A stretch of 64,000 nucleotides of DNA. It comes from Butyricicoccus intestinisimiae. Lineage in GTDB: Bacteria > Bacillota > Clostridia > Oscillospirales > Butyricicoccaceae. The DNA lies in assembly GCF_018918345.1 (NCBI RefSeq), contig NZ_JAHLQI010000001.1, forward strand, positions 248,001 to 312,000, given 5' to 3'. The translations under genes were made by a program, and so were the position numbers. How positions within the stretch are numbered: position 1 is the stretch's first letter; the number at the start of each line of letters is the position of its first letter. Below, piece after piece: positions 7,684 through 16,866 of the stretch. Under the pieces are notes generated by a model. It saw only the letters and a list, made by a program, of their open reading frames with translations, made no database searches and had not been told where the DNA came from.

Positions 7684-8413
7684 TGTAGTCTCCGTTAATC
7701 CGCAGGGTCGGTTGGATCGACAGAAGGGGGAGATCATCCGTACCCTGCGGGCTAATATTGAGTTTACTGGGGTTGAAAATCGCGTCATTGCTATCACAAG
7801 CGCACATCCAAATGACGGAAAGAGTACAACATCGTTTTATCTTGCGGGATCGTTTGCCGATGCGGGAAAAAAGACGCTGTATGTTGATGCAGATCTTCGA
7901 AAATCCGTGTTTGTCGGCGAATACCGCATCAAACGTGCTGAATACGGTCTGAGCCATCTGCTCTCCGGTCAAAGGGAGTTTGATGAGGTTGTCTATGATA
8001 CCAATATTCACAATCTGTCCATCATTGTCGCGGGCACGTTCCCGACTAATCCATCAGAATTAGTCGGAAATGCGCGTTTTGCAGACATGATAGCAAAAGC
8101 ACGGCAGGAATTTGATTATGTGATTATCGACACGCCGCCGATTGGCAGTGTCATTGATGCTGCGGTGATTGCAAAGCAGTGTGACGGTTCGATTTTTCTC
8201 ATTGCATCGGACACGGTTTCGCGCGGTGAAGCAAGAGAAATGGTTCGTCAGCTGCGCGCTGCCAATGAAAACATTCTCGGCGCTGTTCTGACGAAAGCAA
8301 ATGTCGGCCGAGGCAAGTATTACTACTCGAAGTATGGATACTATCACAAATACGGCTATGGCGAGTACGGCGTGTACGGAGCAAAACAAACCGAGAAAGT
8401 AGGACAACGATGA
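7676..8413 (+). CDS. cpsD: CpsD-type bacterial tyrosine kinase (BY-kinase)
   Basis: 245 residues from ATG 7676; a GTG at 7673 is the alternative. Walker A is PNDGKST (45-51), Walker A' is LYVDADLRKS and Walker B is YVIIDTPP. The C-terminal tail has about ten tyrosines (KYYYSKYGYYHKYGYGEYG), the autophosphorylation cluster. In the family this cytoplasmic ATPase needs the CpsC membrane partner and is reversed by CpsB; together they control polymer length and export. Its start overlaps the SPKTG gene by 8 bp and its end overlaps cpsC by 4 bp. Confidence 0.93.
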   Translation: MHNVVSVNPQGRLDRQKGEIIRTLRANIEFTGVENRVIAITSAHPNDGKSTTSFYLAGSFADAGKKTLYVDADLRKSVFVGEYRIKRAEYGLSHLLSGQREFDEVVYDTNIHNLSIIVAGTFPTNPSELVGNARFADMIAKARQEFDYVIIDTPPIGSVIDAAVIAKQCDGSIFLIASDTVSRGEAREMVRQLRAANENILGAVLTKANVGRGKYYYSKYGYYHKYGYGEYGVYGAKQTEKVGQR

Positions 8414-9144
8414 ACAATAACGGTATCGATATTCAGGAAGATGAAATTGACCTGCTGGAATTGTTGCATCATTTTGTGCGAAAATGGTGGTTATTTCTGA
8501 TCGGCGGTGCTGTTGGCGGTGTAGTATTCTTTCTGGTTACGTCCTTTCTCATCACCCCGCTGTATGAATCTTCAGCTACCATTTATATTTTGTCGAAAAC
8601 AACCAGCATTACAGCGGCGTTGGACATGACAACCGGTGAAAAACTGGCAGAAGATTTTACCATTATTGCCACCAGTCATCCGGTGCTGGATGATTCGGCA
8701 AAGCAGATCAAGCAGGATACCGGAAAAGACATTACGAGAGAGCAGATGGAAAAGATGGTCACTGTCTCGGACGATGCGACACGTTTGCTGGTCATCACAG
8801 CAACCAGCGATGATCCGGAAACCGCGGCGCTTGTCGCCAACGCTGTAGCGGCGCAGACGAGTGAAAAGATGGCTGACATCACAAAAACCGATGCACCGAC
8901 AACGGTAGAGTCGGCGGAAGCAGCAAAAGAGCCATCCAGCCCGAATGTCTTAAGGGATACCGCAATCGGCATCGTTGTCGGCATTGGCGTGATCGGATTG
9001 ATTCTCTTGATCGACTTCCTGATGAATGACCGCATTATCAATGAAGAGGATATTGAAAAATATCTGGGTCTTTCCACCTTGGCTGCCTTGCCGGATCGAG
9101 ACCCGCACAAGACTAAGAACCGCAATCGTAAGAGGAGCAGATGA
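8410..9144 (+). CDS. cpsC: CpsC-type chain-length regulator / kinase co-activator (Wzz domain)
   Basis: 244 residues. One membrane helix lies at about 28-52 (KWWLFLIGGAVGGVVFF) and another at about 178-198, with a Wzz-type extracytoplasmic domain between them. The N terminus (DEIDLLELLHHFVRKWW) and a proline-rich approach to the second helix are typical. The C-terminal cytoplasmic stub probably activates CpsD. ATGA overlap with cpsD and with the next gene indicates translational coupling. Confidence 0.9.
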   Translation: MNNNGIDIQEDEIDLLELLHHFVRKWWLFLIGGAVGGVVFFLVTSFLITPLYESSATIYILSKTTSITAALDMTTGEKLAEDFTIIATSHPVLDDSAKQIKQDTGKDITREQMEKMVTVSDDATRLLVITATSDDPETAALVANAVAAQTSEKMADITKTDAPTTVESAEAAKEPSSPNVLRDTAIGIVVGIGVIGLILLIDFLMNDRIINEEDIEKYLGLSTLAALPDRDPHKTKNRNRKRSR

Positions 9145-9917
9145 AAATCATGAAAAAAGGGCTTGGAAGAAAACAAAAGATTGTTTTTTCCCTTCTGTTT
9201 TTGTGTGTTCTAGGACTGGCTGCCGGCTGCTTCTGGCACAATAGTCAGAAGCAGCCGGTCAAATCTGCTGCGGCAGAAAACCAGACCCAGACAACAAAGG
9301 AAACAGCAGGCAGCGGTTCCGCACAGCAGACAGAAAAGCCGGAGATCCCCATTGATTTTCAGCAGCTGCAAAAGGAAAATCCCGATATTTATGCGTGGCT
9401 CCGCATTCCGGATACCACGATAGATTATCCGATTTTGCAGAGTGAGACAGATAATGACTATTATCTGTTCCATACGCCAGAGGGAAAATCCGGTTATCCG
9501 GGATCTATTTATACAGAAAATTACAACAGCGAGGATTTTCAGGATTTTAATACCGTGATTTACGGTCACAAAATGCGCAATCACACAATGTTTGCTGATT
9601 TGGAATATTACGAAGATATTGATTATCTCAAGCAGCACAATAGGATTACGATTTACACACCGGATCACATCCGGACGTATCAGGTCTTTGCTGCGGTTAC
9701 CTATGACAATCGACATATTATGTATTCGTTTGACTTTGTCAACAAAGAACAGCGGCAGGCTTATTTGGATTCGCTCAAAGCGGTTCGCAATATGGCAACC
9801 TGCTGGGATGACAGCGTCGACGTGACAACAGACGATAAAATCATCACATTGTCTACATGCAATGGCAATGATAAACAGCGTTTTTTGGTGGAGGCAGTGC
9901 TGATTGATGAAACATGA
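9141..9917 (+). CDS. srtB: Class B sortase in the capsule operon
   Basis: 258 residues. An N-terminal signal-anchor (about 12-32) is followed by a low-complexity linker and a sortase B fold. Conserved pieces are YAWLRIPDTTIDYPI, the DNDYYLFH segment, VIYGHKM with catalytic H143, LSTCNG with C240 and RFLVEA with R247. Class B sortases of clostridia cleave (S/P)PxTG motifs and attach proteins to peptidoglycan. The co-transcribed SPKTG protein at 7021 is the obvious substrate. It overlaps cpsC by 4 bp. Confidence 0.92.
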   Translation: MKIMKKGLGRKQKIVFSLLFLCVLGLAAGCFWHNSQKQPVKSAAAENQTQTTKETAGSGSAQQTEKPEIPIDFQQLQKENPDIYAWLRIPDTTIDYPILQSETDNDYYLFHTPEGKSGYPGSIYTENYNSEDFQDFNTVIYGHKMRNHTMFADLEYYEDIDYLKQHNRITIYTPDHIRTYQVFAAVTYDNRHIMYSFDFVNKEQRQAYLDSLKAVRNMATCWDDSVDVTTDDKIITLSTCNGNDKQRFLVEAVLIDET

Positions 9918-10917
9918 TTCCAAAAAAAGAAAACAAGTGATCCTTACGCTTGTCGTTATCGGAATGGTTATCGCCGTAGCGGCAGGATGTTTTGTGAGAT
10001 CTGCGAGAAGAAACGCAGCCCTTCACATGGATGATATGAGTCTGGGATCAGGGGCGAGTGCAGAATCCAACACCGTGCATTACAAAGGCAAAACCTATCA
10101 GTACAACAAGAATTTGATGAATGTCTTATTCCTTGGCATTGATACGACACAAGATCTGGCACAGACGGATATGCCGGGTAATGCCGGTCAGTCGGACTGT
10201 ATTTTGGTTTTGTCGATGGACAAACAGAAAAAAACGGCACGGCTTCTGCAAATCTCCCGTGATACCATGACGGATATAGATACTTATGATGTGTCCGGCA
10301 AATATGTCTCGACTATACAGGCACAAATTGCCTTACAGTATGCCTATGGAACCGGCGAAAAGAGCAGTTGCTGGGCGGCGAAGAAAACCGTATCAAGACT
10401 ATTATATGATCTGCCAATAGATGCATATTTTTCTATGAATTTGGACGGTATATCTACAGTCAATGACGCAGTGGGCGGCGTGACGCTGAAATTATCGGAA
10501 GACGCAACGGAAGTCGATCCGACGTTTCAAAAAGGTTCGACCATTACGCTCCAAGGCGATATGGCTGAACGGTTTGTACGAAAGCGTGACACAAATGTTT
10601 CCGGCAGCAATGTCAGCCGAATGAAGCGCCAAACAGAATATATTACAACGTTGTTTCAGGCGATGCGAGAATTCATGAAGCAAAATGGAAATGATTTTGA
10701 GAAAACATATACAAAACTGAAATTAAAACCATATACAGTTACCGATTTGAGCATGGAACAATTGGAAGATATGTTGTCGTATGATTTCCTGAAAAAAAAC
10801 ATAGAAACTGTTCCTGGCACGACCAAAGAAGGAAAAGAACATGATGAATTTTATGTAGATGAGGATGGACTGCATGATTTGATCATTCAAATGTTCTATA
10901 CAGAAGTGAAAGAATAA
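9907..10917 (+). CDS. LytR-CpsA-Psr (LCP) family wall-polymer ligase
   Basis: 336 residues from ATG 9907 (TTG 9904 also possible). An N-terminal membrane helix (about 8-28) precedes the LCP catalytic domain: NVLFLGIDTT, SDCILVLSMDK, LLQISRDTM with the conserved Arg, then DAVGGVTLKLS and the late RFVRKRDT and SRMKRQ arginines. The family transfers undecaprenyl-linked glycopolymers to peptidoglycan or other wall acceptors outside the membrane. It is the last intact gene of the block 4.0-10.9 kb, consistent with attaching the capsule made here. Confidence 0.92.
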   Translation: MKHDSKKRKQVILTLVVIGMVIAVAAGCFVRSARRNAALHMDDMSLGSGASAESNTVHYKGKTYQYNKNLMNVLFLGIDTTQDLAQTDMPGNAGQSDCILVLSMDKQKKTARLLQISRDTMTDIDTYDVSGKYVSTIQAQIALQYAYGTGEKSSCWAAKKTVSRLLYDLPIDAYFSMNLDGISTVNDAVGGVTLKLSEDATEVDPTFQKGSTITLQGDMAERFVRKRDTNVSGSNVSRMKRQTEYITTLFQAMREFMKQNGNDFEKTYTKLKLKPYTVTDLSMEQLEDMLSYDFLKKNIETVPGTTKEGKEHDEFYVDEDGLHDLIIQMFYTEVKE

Positions 10918-10935
10918 GAAACGGAGGAATTGAGG

Positions 10936-11019
10936 ATGAAGGGGATTATTTTAGCAGCGAGAAAGACATTGCATTCCACACTGTATGGACAATATTTGCA
11001 GTGCATTTCAGCAGAATGA
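10936..11019 (+). pseudogene. Internally deleted remnant of an rfbA-like gene
   Basis: A 27-codon frame begins with a ribosome site (GGAGGAATTGAGG) and MKGIILA, the same start as rfbA at 14913. It then jumps to LYGQYL, which resembles the QYGQYL near the end of the same protein. This is best explained by deletion of nearly all of an rfbA copy. The product would be meaningless. Confidence 0.55.
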
Positions 11020-11060
11020 TAAAAACAAGAATACACTTCAACGGACACAGGAGTTAAGTT

Positions 11061-11414
11061 ATGCGTTACGATCCTGAGAGAGAATGCAGCCAAATGGTAC
11101 AGCGGCTGCGGAAAATATGTGCAGCAAAAGGAATTTCTGTCTATGCCGCTGCGCGGAAAGCCAATATATCGGTATCAACGCTAAACGAACTGCTCAATGA
11201 GAAAACACGTCCGCAGTTATATACGCTGTATAAAATCTGCAATGCGTTGGATATTCGCATTGTCGATTTATTTGACGACAATGCCAGCATAAACAAACAA
11301 GATAGACAGATCAATCATATGATTGTCGAATATCAATATCTGCCGAAATGGAAACAGAAACTGGTAGAACAGTATATAGAAATGGTTGCACAGTATGAAC
11401 GAAGGCTGAAATGA
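11061..11414 (+). CDS. XRE-family helix-turn-helix regulator
   Basis: 117 residues. Residues about 8-66 form a Cro/CI-type helix-turn-helix (LRKICAAKGISVYAAARKA, then ISVSTLNELLNEKTRPQ, then ICNALDIRIVDLF). A short helical tail follows. Ribosome site CAGGAG lies 7 bp before the ATG. It stands alone between gene scars and upstream of the rhamnose/uronate operon, so it may regulate nearby surface-polysaccharide genes; the repeated GTTGAGT motifs at 11.8-12.4 kb are possible binding sites, which is speculative. Confidence 0.8.
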   Translation: MRYDPERECSQMVQRLRKICAAKGISVYAAARKANISVSTLNELLNEKTRPQLYTLYKICNALDIRIVDLFDDNASINKQDRQINHMIVEYQYLPKWKQKLVEQYIEMVAQYERRLK

Positions 11415-11566
11415 ATGCCTATTACGATGTAGCACTGAAAGAATTCCGCCGTATGCAGTTTACAACATCGGCAACCAGAATCCGGAAAATCTACTGGACT
11501 TCGTGCAGATTCTGAGCGAGGAACTGGTTCGTGCAAAGGTTCTGCCGGAAGATTATGACTTCGAGG
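11411..11566 (+). pseudogene. Deletion remnant of a UDP-glucuronate epimerase gene
   Basis: The first ~35 bp match 12698-12733 of the intact epimerase (encoding NAYYDVALKEFR). The sequence then continues with a match to about 13347-13466 (PPYAVYNIGNQNPENLLDF...DYDFEA). The junction lies in a shared ATTCCGC, consistent with a microhomology deletion. Differences are mainly silent third-position changes, so it derives from a diverged copy and not a recent duplication. Confidence 0.75.
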
Positions 11567-11950
11567 CTTATAACCGGAACGGGATATGTTGGTCTTTCCT
11601 TTGCTACGTTGTTATCTCAGCACCACAAGGTGACTGCTGTGGATATCATCCCTGATAAAGTGGAACTGATTAACAACAAGAAGTCTCCCATTCAGGATGA
11701 ATATATTGAAAAGTATCTGGCAGAGAAAGATCTGGATCTGACTGCAACTTTGGATACTAAGGAAGCATATAGTGATGCTGACTTTGTAGTTATCGCTGCA
11801 CCGACAAATGTCTACTCAACAAACCGTATTGACGTAGCAACGTCAAAAAGAACCTATTTTGCACACTATACAGGGCACTGGAATTGGCTATATTTCACAG
11901 CTATATGTACTGTAAATGCAAGATGTTTATACAAAACGCTGAACTTTTGA
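11567..11950 (+). pseudogene. Truncated and disrupted UDP-glucose dehydrogenase copy
   Basis: Begins abruptly with [18 protein letters not shown] and runs parallel to the intact ugd (13643) to about codon 90 (VVIAAPTN). At about 11811 an insertion of roughly 20 bp, containing TCTACTCAAC, breaks the frame. Beyond it a weak match to the next ugd codons can be traced in another frame. The Rossmann start is fused to the preceding epimerase remnant. No functional enzyme is possible. Confidence 0.75.
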
Positions 11951-12571
11951 CCCCTGCGGCACAAAATTGACACGATTTTTTCAGAAGAATCATAGAAATG
12001 GCGGAAAATAACAAAAATCCATGAGTTTATCATTAACGTCTGAAACTGCTGTTGAGTACACTATCTGACCCGCTAATGACACCTACATCATAACGATTTG
12101 TTGAGTCATGAAAATTAGAGAAAAACAGATGGTTTCTACTTCATAAAACAGCTGTTGAGTAGAGCATGGATGGTGATGATAAATACATGTTTTGAGTGGC
12201 TAAAGTAAATGATTTGTTCATAACGAACAATGAATAGTGAGAATTGGACTGGATGATATATACAGTTTTAACAAAACTCATGCGCCGACAGGGTTCGATT
12301 CAACAATCCAACACTTAGAAAAACGTCATTGCAGGGTATACGGGGTTCGACTGTATAAAACAGCACTTCGGCTATAGAGAAATAGAGACGAGTGTACTCA
12401 ACGGATGTTTTATGAAGTAGAAAACAAGGGAAATATGATTGCTGGGGTAATTGAATACGACAGCATAAGAAAACACTTAGCCGAGTGAGCGGTAAGAGGA
12501 AAAAGAAATACTATCTGCGATGAGCGGATGTGTACATAGATTAGGAAGTTAACAAAAATGGAGGAATACAA
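11951..12571. repeat. 620-bp non-coding leader with repeated GTTGAGT motifs
   Basis: No open frame of note. The motif GTTGAGT occurs on the + strand at 12051, 12100 and 12154 (about 50-bp spacing), with TTTTGAGT near 12190. GTTGAGTACACT at 12051-12062 has its exact reverse complement at 12391-12402, and GTTGAGTAGA at 12154 has its complement at about 11811. Two GGGTTCGA-type strings occur near 12292 and 12349. No clear promoter or terminator was found. It could be a long 5' leader of the operon starting at 12572, or further gene debris. Confidence 0.45.
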
Positions 12572-13621
12572 ATGAGCACAGTTAGCTTAGAGAATAAAAC
12601 GATTTTAGTCACAGGCGCGGCCGGATTTATCGGTTCCAATCTTGTGAAGCGAATTTATCAGGAGGCTCCTTCTGCTACGGTTATCGGCATCGACAACATG
12701 AATGCTTACTACGACGTGGCACTCAAAGAGTTCCGCCTGAACGAACTGGCCAAGTATCCCACATTCACTTTTGTAAAAGGTAACATCGCTGATAAGGCAC
12801 TGATCACTGAACTGTTCGAGAAGTACAAGCCATCTGTGGTCGTTAACCTTGCAGCACAGGCTGGTGTGCGTTACTCCATCACCAACCCGGATGCTTATGT
12901 GGAATCTAACTTGGTCGGCTTCTTTAATATCCTCGAAGCCTGCCGTCATTGCGAGAGTCTGGAGCATCTGGTGTATGCTTCTTCTTCCTCCGTCTACGGT
13001 TCCAACAAGAAGGTTCCGTACAGCACGGATGACAAGGTTGATAACCCGGTATCGCTGTATGCAGCCACTAAGAAATCTAATGAGCTGATGGCACATGCCT
13101 ACTCGAAGCTCTATAACATTCCGTCCACTGGACTGCGCTTCTTCACCGTGTATGGTCCTGCAGGTCGTCCGGACATGGCCTACTTCGGATTCACCAACAA
13201 GCTGGTGAAGGGCGAAACTATCAAAATCTTCAACTATGGCAACTGCAAGCGTGATTTTACTTATGTGGATGACATCGTTGAGGGGGTTGTCCGTGTGATG
13301 AAGAAAGCACCTGACAAGAAGAATGACGAGGATGGTCTCCCGATTCCGCCGTATGCAGTTTACAACATTGGTAATCAGAACCCTGAGAACCTGCTAGACT
13401 TCGTGCAGATTCTGAGTGAGGAGTTAGTAAGAGCAAAAGTTCTGCCGGAAGATTATGACTTCGAGGCACACAAGGAACTTGTTCCGATGCAGCCGGGTGA
13501 TGTGCCTGTGACCTATGCAGATACCAGCGCACTGGAGCGTGACTTCGGATACAAGCCGAGCACAAGTCTGCGGACTGGATTAAGAAATTTCGCTGAGTGG
13601 TACGCTGAGTTTTATAAATAA
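12572..13621 (+). CDS. UDP-glucuronate 4-epimerase-like SDR
   Basis: 349 residues, extended short-chain dehydrogenase/reductase. The NAD-binding motif is TGAAGFIGSN (14-23), the catalytic pair is YAATKK (Tyr about 163), and Ser clusters (YASSSSVYG) precede it. The AQAGVRYS segment and length resemble UDP-glucuronate 4-epimerases (Cap1J/LspL type), which turn UDP-GlcA into UDP-GalA. The next gene is UDP-glucose dehydrogenase, which supplies UDP-GlcA, supporting this. Ribosome site GGAGG lies 8 bp before the ATG. It begins a run of precursor genes. Confidence 0.8.
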   Translation: MSTVSLENKTILVTGAAGFIGSNLVKRIYQEAPSATVIGIDNMNAYYDVALKEFRLNELAKYPTFTFVKGNIADKALITELFEKYKPSVVVNLAAQAGVRYSITNPDAYVESNLVGFFNILEACRHCESLEHLVYASSSSVYGSNKKVPYSTDDKVDNPVSLYAATKKSNELMAHAYSKLYNIPSTGLRFFTVYGPAGRPDMAYFGFTNKLVKGETIKIFNYGNCKRDFTYVDDIVEGVVRVMKKAPDKKNDEDGLPIPPYAVYNIGNQNPENLLDFVQILSEELVRAKVLPEDYDFEAHKELVPMQPGDVPVTYADTSALERDFGYKPSTSLRTGLRNFAEWYAEFYK

Positions 13622-13642
13622 AAGAATTAGAGGGATAGAGAA

Positions 13643-14893
13643 ATGAGAGAGTTTAAGGATTTAAAGATTGCTGTGGCTGGTACTGGTTATGTTGGTCTTT
13701 CTATTGCTACGTTGCTGTCTCAGCATCACAAGGTGACGGCAGTAGATATCATTCCTGAGAAAGTAGAGCTGATCAATAACAAGAAGTCTCCGATCCAGGA
13801 TGAGTACATTGAAAAGTATCTGGTAGAAAAGGAACTGGATCTGACCGCAACGTTGGATGCGAAGGAAGCATACAGTGATGCTGATTTTGTCGTAATCGCT
13901 GCACCGACAAATTACGATAGCAAGAAGAATTTCTTTGATACCTCTGCAGTGGAAGCTGTCATTAAACTGGTCATCGAATACAATCCAGAAGCCGTTATGG
14001 TCATTAAGTCTACAATTCCGGTTGGCTATACGGCTTCCGTGCGTGAGAAGTTCCATTGCGACAATATCATTTTCAGCCCGGAGTTTCTGCGTGAGAGCAA
14101 GGCTCTGTACGATAATCTTTATCCTTCCCGTATCATTGTTGGTACTGATGTGGATAATGCTCGTCTGGTAAAGGCGGCACACACCTTTGCAGAACTCCTG
14201 CAGGAAGGCGCAATTAAGGAAAATATCGATACCTTGTTTATGGGCTTCACCGAAGCAGAGGCAGTTAAGCTGTTCGCCAACACCTATCTGGCACTGCGTG
14301 TTAGCTATTTCAACGAATTGGATACCTATGCAGAGATGAAGGGGCTGAACACACAGCAAATTATCAACGGTGTCTGCCTTGATCCTCGTATTGGCACTCA
14401 TTACAACAACCCGTCCTTCGGCTACGGTGGCTACTGCCTGCCGAAAGATACCAAGCAGCTGCTGGCAAACTACGCAGATGTGCCGGAAAACCTGATCGAA
14501 GCAATCGTTGAGAGCAATAGAACAAGAAAAGATTTCATCGCTGACCGTATTCTGGAGATTGCTGGTGCTTATGAAGCAAATGACAGCTGGGATGAAAGCA
14601 AAGAAAAAGAGACCGTGGTCGGTGTGTATCGCTTAACCATGAAGAGTAACAGTGACAACTTCCGCCAGAGTTCTATCCAGGGTGTCATGAAGCGCATCAA
14701 GGCAAAGGGTGCAACTGTGATTATCTATGAGCCGACGCTGAAAGATGGCGATACTTTCTTTGGTAGCAAGGTTGTTAATGACCTGGATGAGTTTAAAAAG
14801 CAGAGTCAGGCCATTATCGCAAACCGTTATGATAAGTGCTTGGATGATGTAAAAGAAAAAGTTTACACGAGAGATATTTTCCAGAGAGATTAA
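13643..14893 (+). CDS. ugd: UDP-glucose 6-dehydrogenase
   Basis: 416 residues. The Rossmann start reads [23 protein letters not shown] and [20 protein letters not shown] are family signatures. The catalytic Cys is in [11 protein letters not shown] (about residue 265). It oxidises UDP-glucose twice with NAD to UDP-glucuronate. Length is normal. It follows the epimerase by 21 bp and precedes rfbA by 19 bp, so the genes are likely one operon. A decayed copy lies at 11567-11950. Confidence 0.95.
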   Translation: MREFKDLKIAVAGTGYVGLSIATLLSQHHKVTAVDIIPEKVELINNKKSPIQDEYIEKYLVEKELDLTATLDAKEAYSDADFVVIAAPTNYDSKKNFFDTSAVEAVIKLVIEYNPEAVMVIKSTIPVGYTASVREKFHCDNIIFSPEFLRESKALYDNLYPSRIIVGTDVDNARLVKAAHTFAELLQEGAIKENIDTLFMGFTEAEAVKLFANTYLALRVSYFNELDTYAEMKGLNTQQIINGVCLDPRIGTHYNNPSFGYGGYCLPKDTKQLLANYADVPENLIEAIVESNRTRKDFIADRILEIAGAYEANDSWDESKEKETVVGVYRLTMKSNSDNFRQSSIQGVMKRIKAKGATVIIYEPTLKDGDTFFGSKVVNDLDEFKKQSQAIIANRYDKCLDDVKEKVYTRDIFQRD

Positions 14894-14912
14894 GAAAGAC
14901 GAGGGATACAGA

Positions 14913-15809
14913 ATGAAAGGCATTATTTTAGCAGGTGGATCGGGCACTCGTCTGTATCCATTAACGAAAGTTACGAGCAAACAACTCCTACCCATTTTTG
15001 ATAAACCGATGATTTATTACCCGATGTCAGTTCTGATGAACGCTGGCATCCGTGACATTTTGATTATTTCCACACCACAGGATACTCCTCGCTTTGAAAA
15101 CCTGCTGGGTGATGGACACCAGTTTGGTGTGAATCTGACCTATGCTGTTCAGCCCTCTCCGGATGGACTGGCACAGGCCTTTATCATTGGTGCTGATTTT
15201 ATTGGCAATGATTCTGTGGCGATGGTTCTGGGCGACAACATTTTTGCGGGCCACGGATTAAAGAAAAGATTGACTGCTGCAGTAGAAAACGCTGAGAGTG
15301 GCAGGGGTGCAACAGTATTTGGCTACTACGTGGACGATCCAGAGCGTTTCGGCATCGTTGAGTTCGATAAGAACGGTAAGGCTATTTCTATTGAGGAAAA
15401 GCCAGTACATCCGAAGAGCAACTACTGCGTGACTGGCCTGTACTTCTATGATAACCGTGTGGTCGAATTTGCTAAAAACCTGAAACCTTCTGCGCGTGGC
15501 GAATTGGAAATCACTGACCTGAACCGCATCTATCTTGAGGATGATTCTTTGAATGTTGAGTTATTAGGTCAGGGCTTCACTTGGCTGGATACTGGAACAC
15601 ACGAGAGTCTGGTGGATGCCACTAATTTCGTAAAGACTGTAGAGCAGCATCAGCATCGTAAGATTGCCTGCCTGGAGGAAATCGCATACCTGAATGGTTG
15701 GATCAGCAAGGATGAACTGATGGAAGTCTATGAGGTTATGAAGAAGAACCAGTATGGACAGTATCTGAAGGACGTCATGGACGGCAAGTATCAGGAACAT
15801 CTGTATTAA
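14913..15809 (+). CDS. rfbA: Glucose-1-phosphate thymidylyltransferase
   Basis: 298 residues. The nucleotide-binding start is [22 protein letters not shown]; later motifs are [28 protein letters not shown] and [13 protein letters not shown]. It makes dTDP-glucose from Glc-1-P and dTTP, the first step of dTDP-L-rhamnose synthesis. Length and motifs are normal for RmlA. It is followed by rfbB, rfbD and rfbC in the same direction. Confidence 0.96.
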   Translation: MKGIILAGGSGTRLYPLTKVTSKQLLPIFDKPMIYYPMSVLMNAGIRDILIISTPQDTPRFENLLGDGHQFGVNLTYAVQPSPDGLAQAFIIGADFIGNDSVAMVLGDNIFAGHGLKKRLTAAVENAESGRGATVFGYYVDDPERFGIVEFDKNGKAISIEEKPVHPKSNYCVTGLYFYDNRVVEFAKNLKPSARGELEITDLNRIYLEDDSLNVELLGQGFTWLDTGTHESLVDATNFVKTVEQHQHRKIACLEEIAYLNGWISKDELMEVYEVMKKNQYGQYLKDVMDGKYQEHLY

Positions 15810-15837
15810 AAAGGGAAAGTGTAGAGGAGAATAGATC

Positions 15838-16866
15838 ATGAATATTATTGTTACCGGTGGTGCTGGTTTTATTGGTAGTAACTTTGTGTTCCACATGCTG
15901 AAGAAGTATCCGGATTACCGGATTATCTGCTTGGACAAGCTGACTTATGCAGGCAATTTGTCCACGCTGGCACCTGTTATGGACAACCCGAATTTCCGCT
16001 TTGTGAAGGCAGATATCTGCGACCGCGAAGCAGTGGACAAACTGTTTGAAGAAGAACATCCGGATATTGTGGTTAACTTTGCGGCAGAGTCTCATGTTGA
16101 CCGTTCTATCGAAGATCCGGGTATCTTTCTCCAGACCAATATCATCGGTACCAGTGTTCTGATGGATGCTTGCCGCAAGTACGGTATCCAGCGTTATCAT
16201 CAGGTTTCTACCGATGAGGTTTATGGCGACTTGCCGCTGGATCGTCCTGACCTGTTCTTTACTGAGGAGACTCCTATTCACACCAGCTCTCCGTACAGCA
16301 GCTCCAAGGCTGCCGCTGACCTGTTAGTTCTGGCTTACCATCGTACCTATGGCCTGCCTGTGACCATTTCTCGTTGCTCCAACAACTATGGTCCGTATCA
16401 CTTCCCGGAGAAGCTGATTCCGCTGATGATTGCTAATGCTCTGGCTGACAAGCCGCTGCCTGTTTACGGCGAGGGTCTGAATGTCCGTGACTGGCTGTAT
16501 GTTGAAGATCACTGCAAGGCTATTGATCTGATTATTCACAATGGTCGCGTTGGTGAAGTTTACAATGTCGGTGGCCATAACGAAAAGCAGAATATTGAGA
16601 TCGTGAAGATCATCTGCAAGGAACTGGGCAAGCCGGAGAGCCTGATCACTCATGTTGGTGATCGTAAGGGTCATGATATGCGTTATGCAATCGACCCGAC
16701 CAAGATTCACAACGAACTGGGTTGGCTGCCGGAAACCAAATTTGAGGATGGCATCAAGAAAACCATCCAGTGGTATCTCGATAACCGTGAGTGGTGGGAG
16801 ACTATCATCAGCGGCGAGTATCAGAACTACTATGAGAAAATGTACGGAAATCGGGGGGAGGCATAA
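15838..16866 (+). CDS. rfbB: dTDP-glucose 4,6-dehydratase
   Basis: 342 residues, extended SDR. It has [11 protein letters not shown] at the N terminus, the [10 protein letters not shown] substrate segment, STDEVYGDL and the catalytic YSSSKAAAD. RWxP-like [14 protein letters not shown] follows, as in RmlB. It dehydrates dTDP-glucose to the 4-keto-6-deoxy sugar. Ribosome site GAGGAG precedes the ATG. It overlaps rfbD by one base. Confidence 0.96.
   Translation: MNIIVTGGAGFIGSNFVFHMLKKYPDYRIICLDKLTYAGNLSTLAPVMDNPNFRFVKADICDREAVDKLFEEEHPDIVVNFAAESHVDRSIEDPGIFLQTNIIGTSVLMDACRKYGIQRYHQVSTDEVYGDLPLDRPDLFFTEETPIHTSSPYSSSKAAADLLVLAYHRTYGLPVTISRCSNNYGPYHFPEKLIPLMIANALADKPLPVYGEGLNVRDWLYVEDHCKAIDLIIHNGRVGEVYNVGGHNEKQNIEIVKIICKELGKPESLITHVGDRKGHDMRYAIDPTKIHNELGWLPETKFEDGIKKTIQWYLDNREWWETIISGEYQNYYEKMYGNRGEA

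Noticed and set aside
11951-12240. CRISPR array, because of short repeats at about 50-bp spacing
   Set aside because: The shared unit is only about 8 bp, spacing is irregular, and no cas genes are present.
12285-12370. GGGTTCGATTC and GGGGTTCGAC strings that resemble tRNA T-loops
   Set aside because: No acceptor stem, D-arm or anticodon arm could be found around either, so no tRNA or tmRNA is called.
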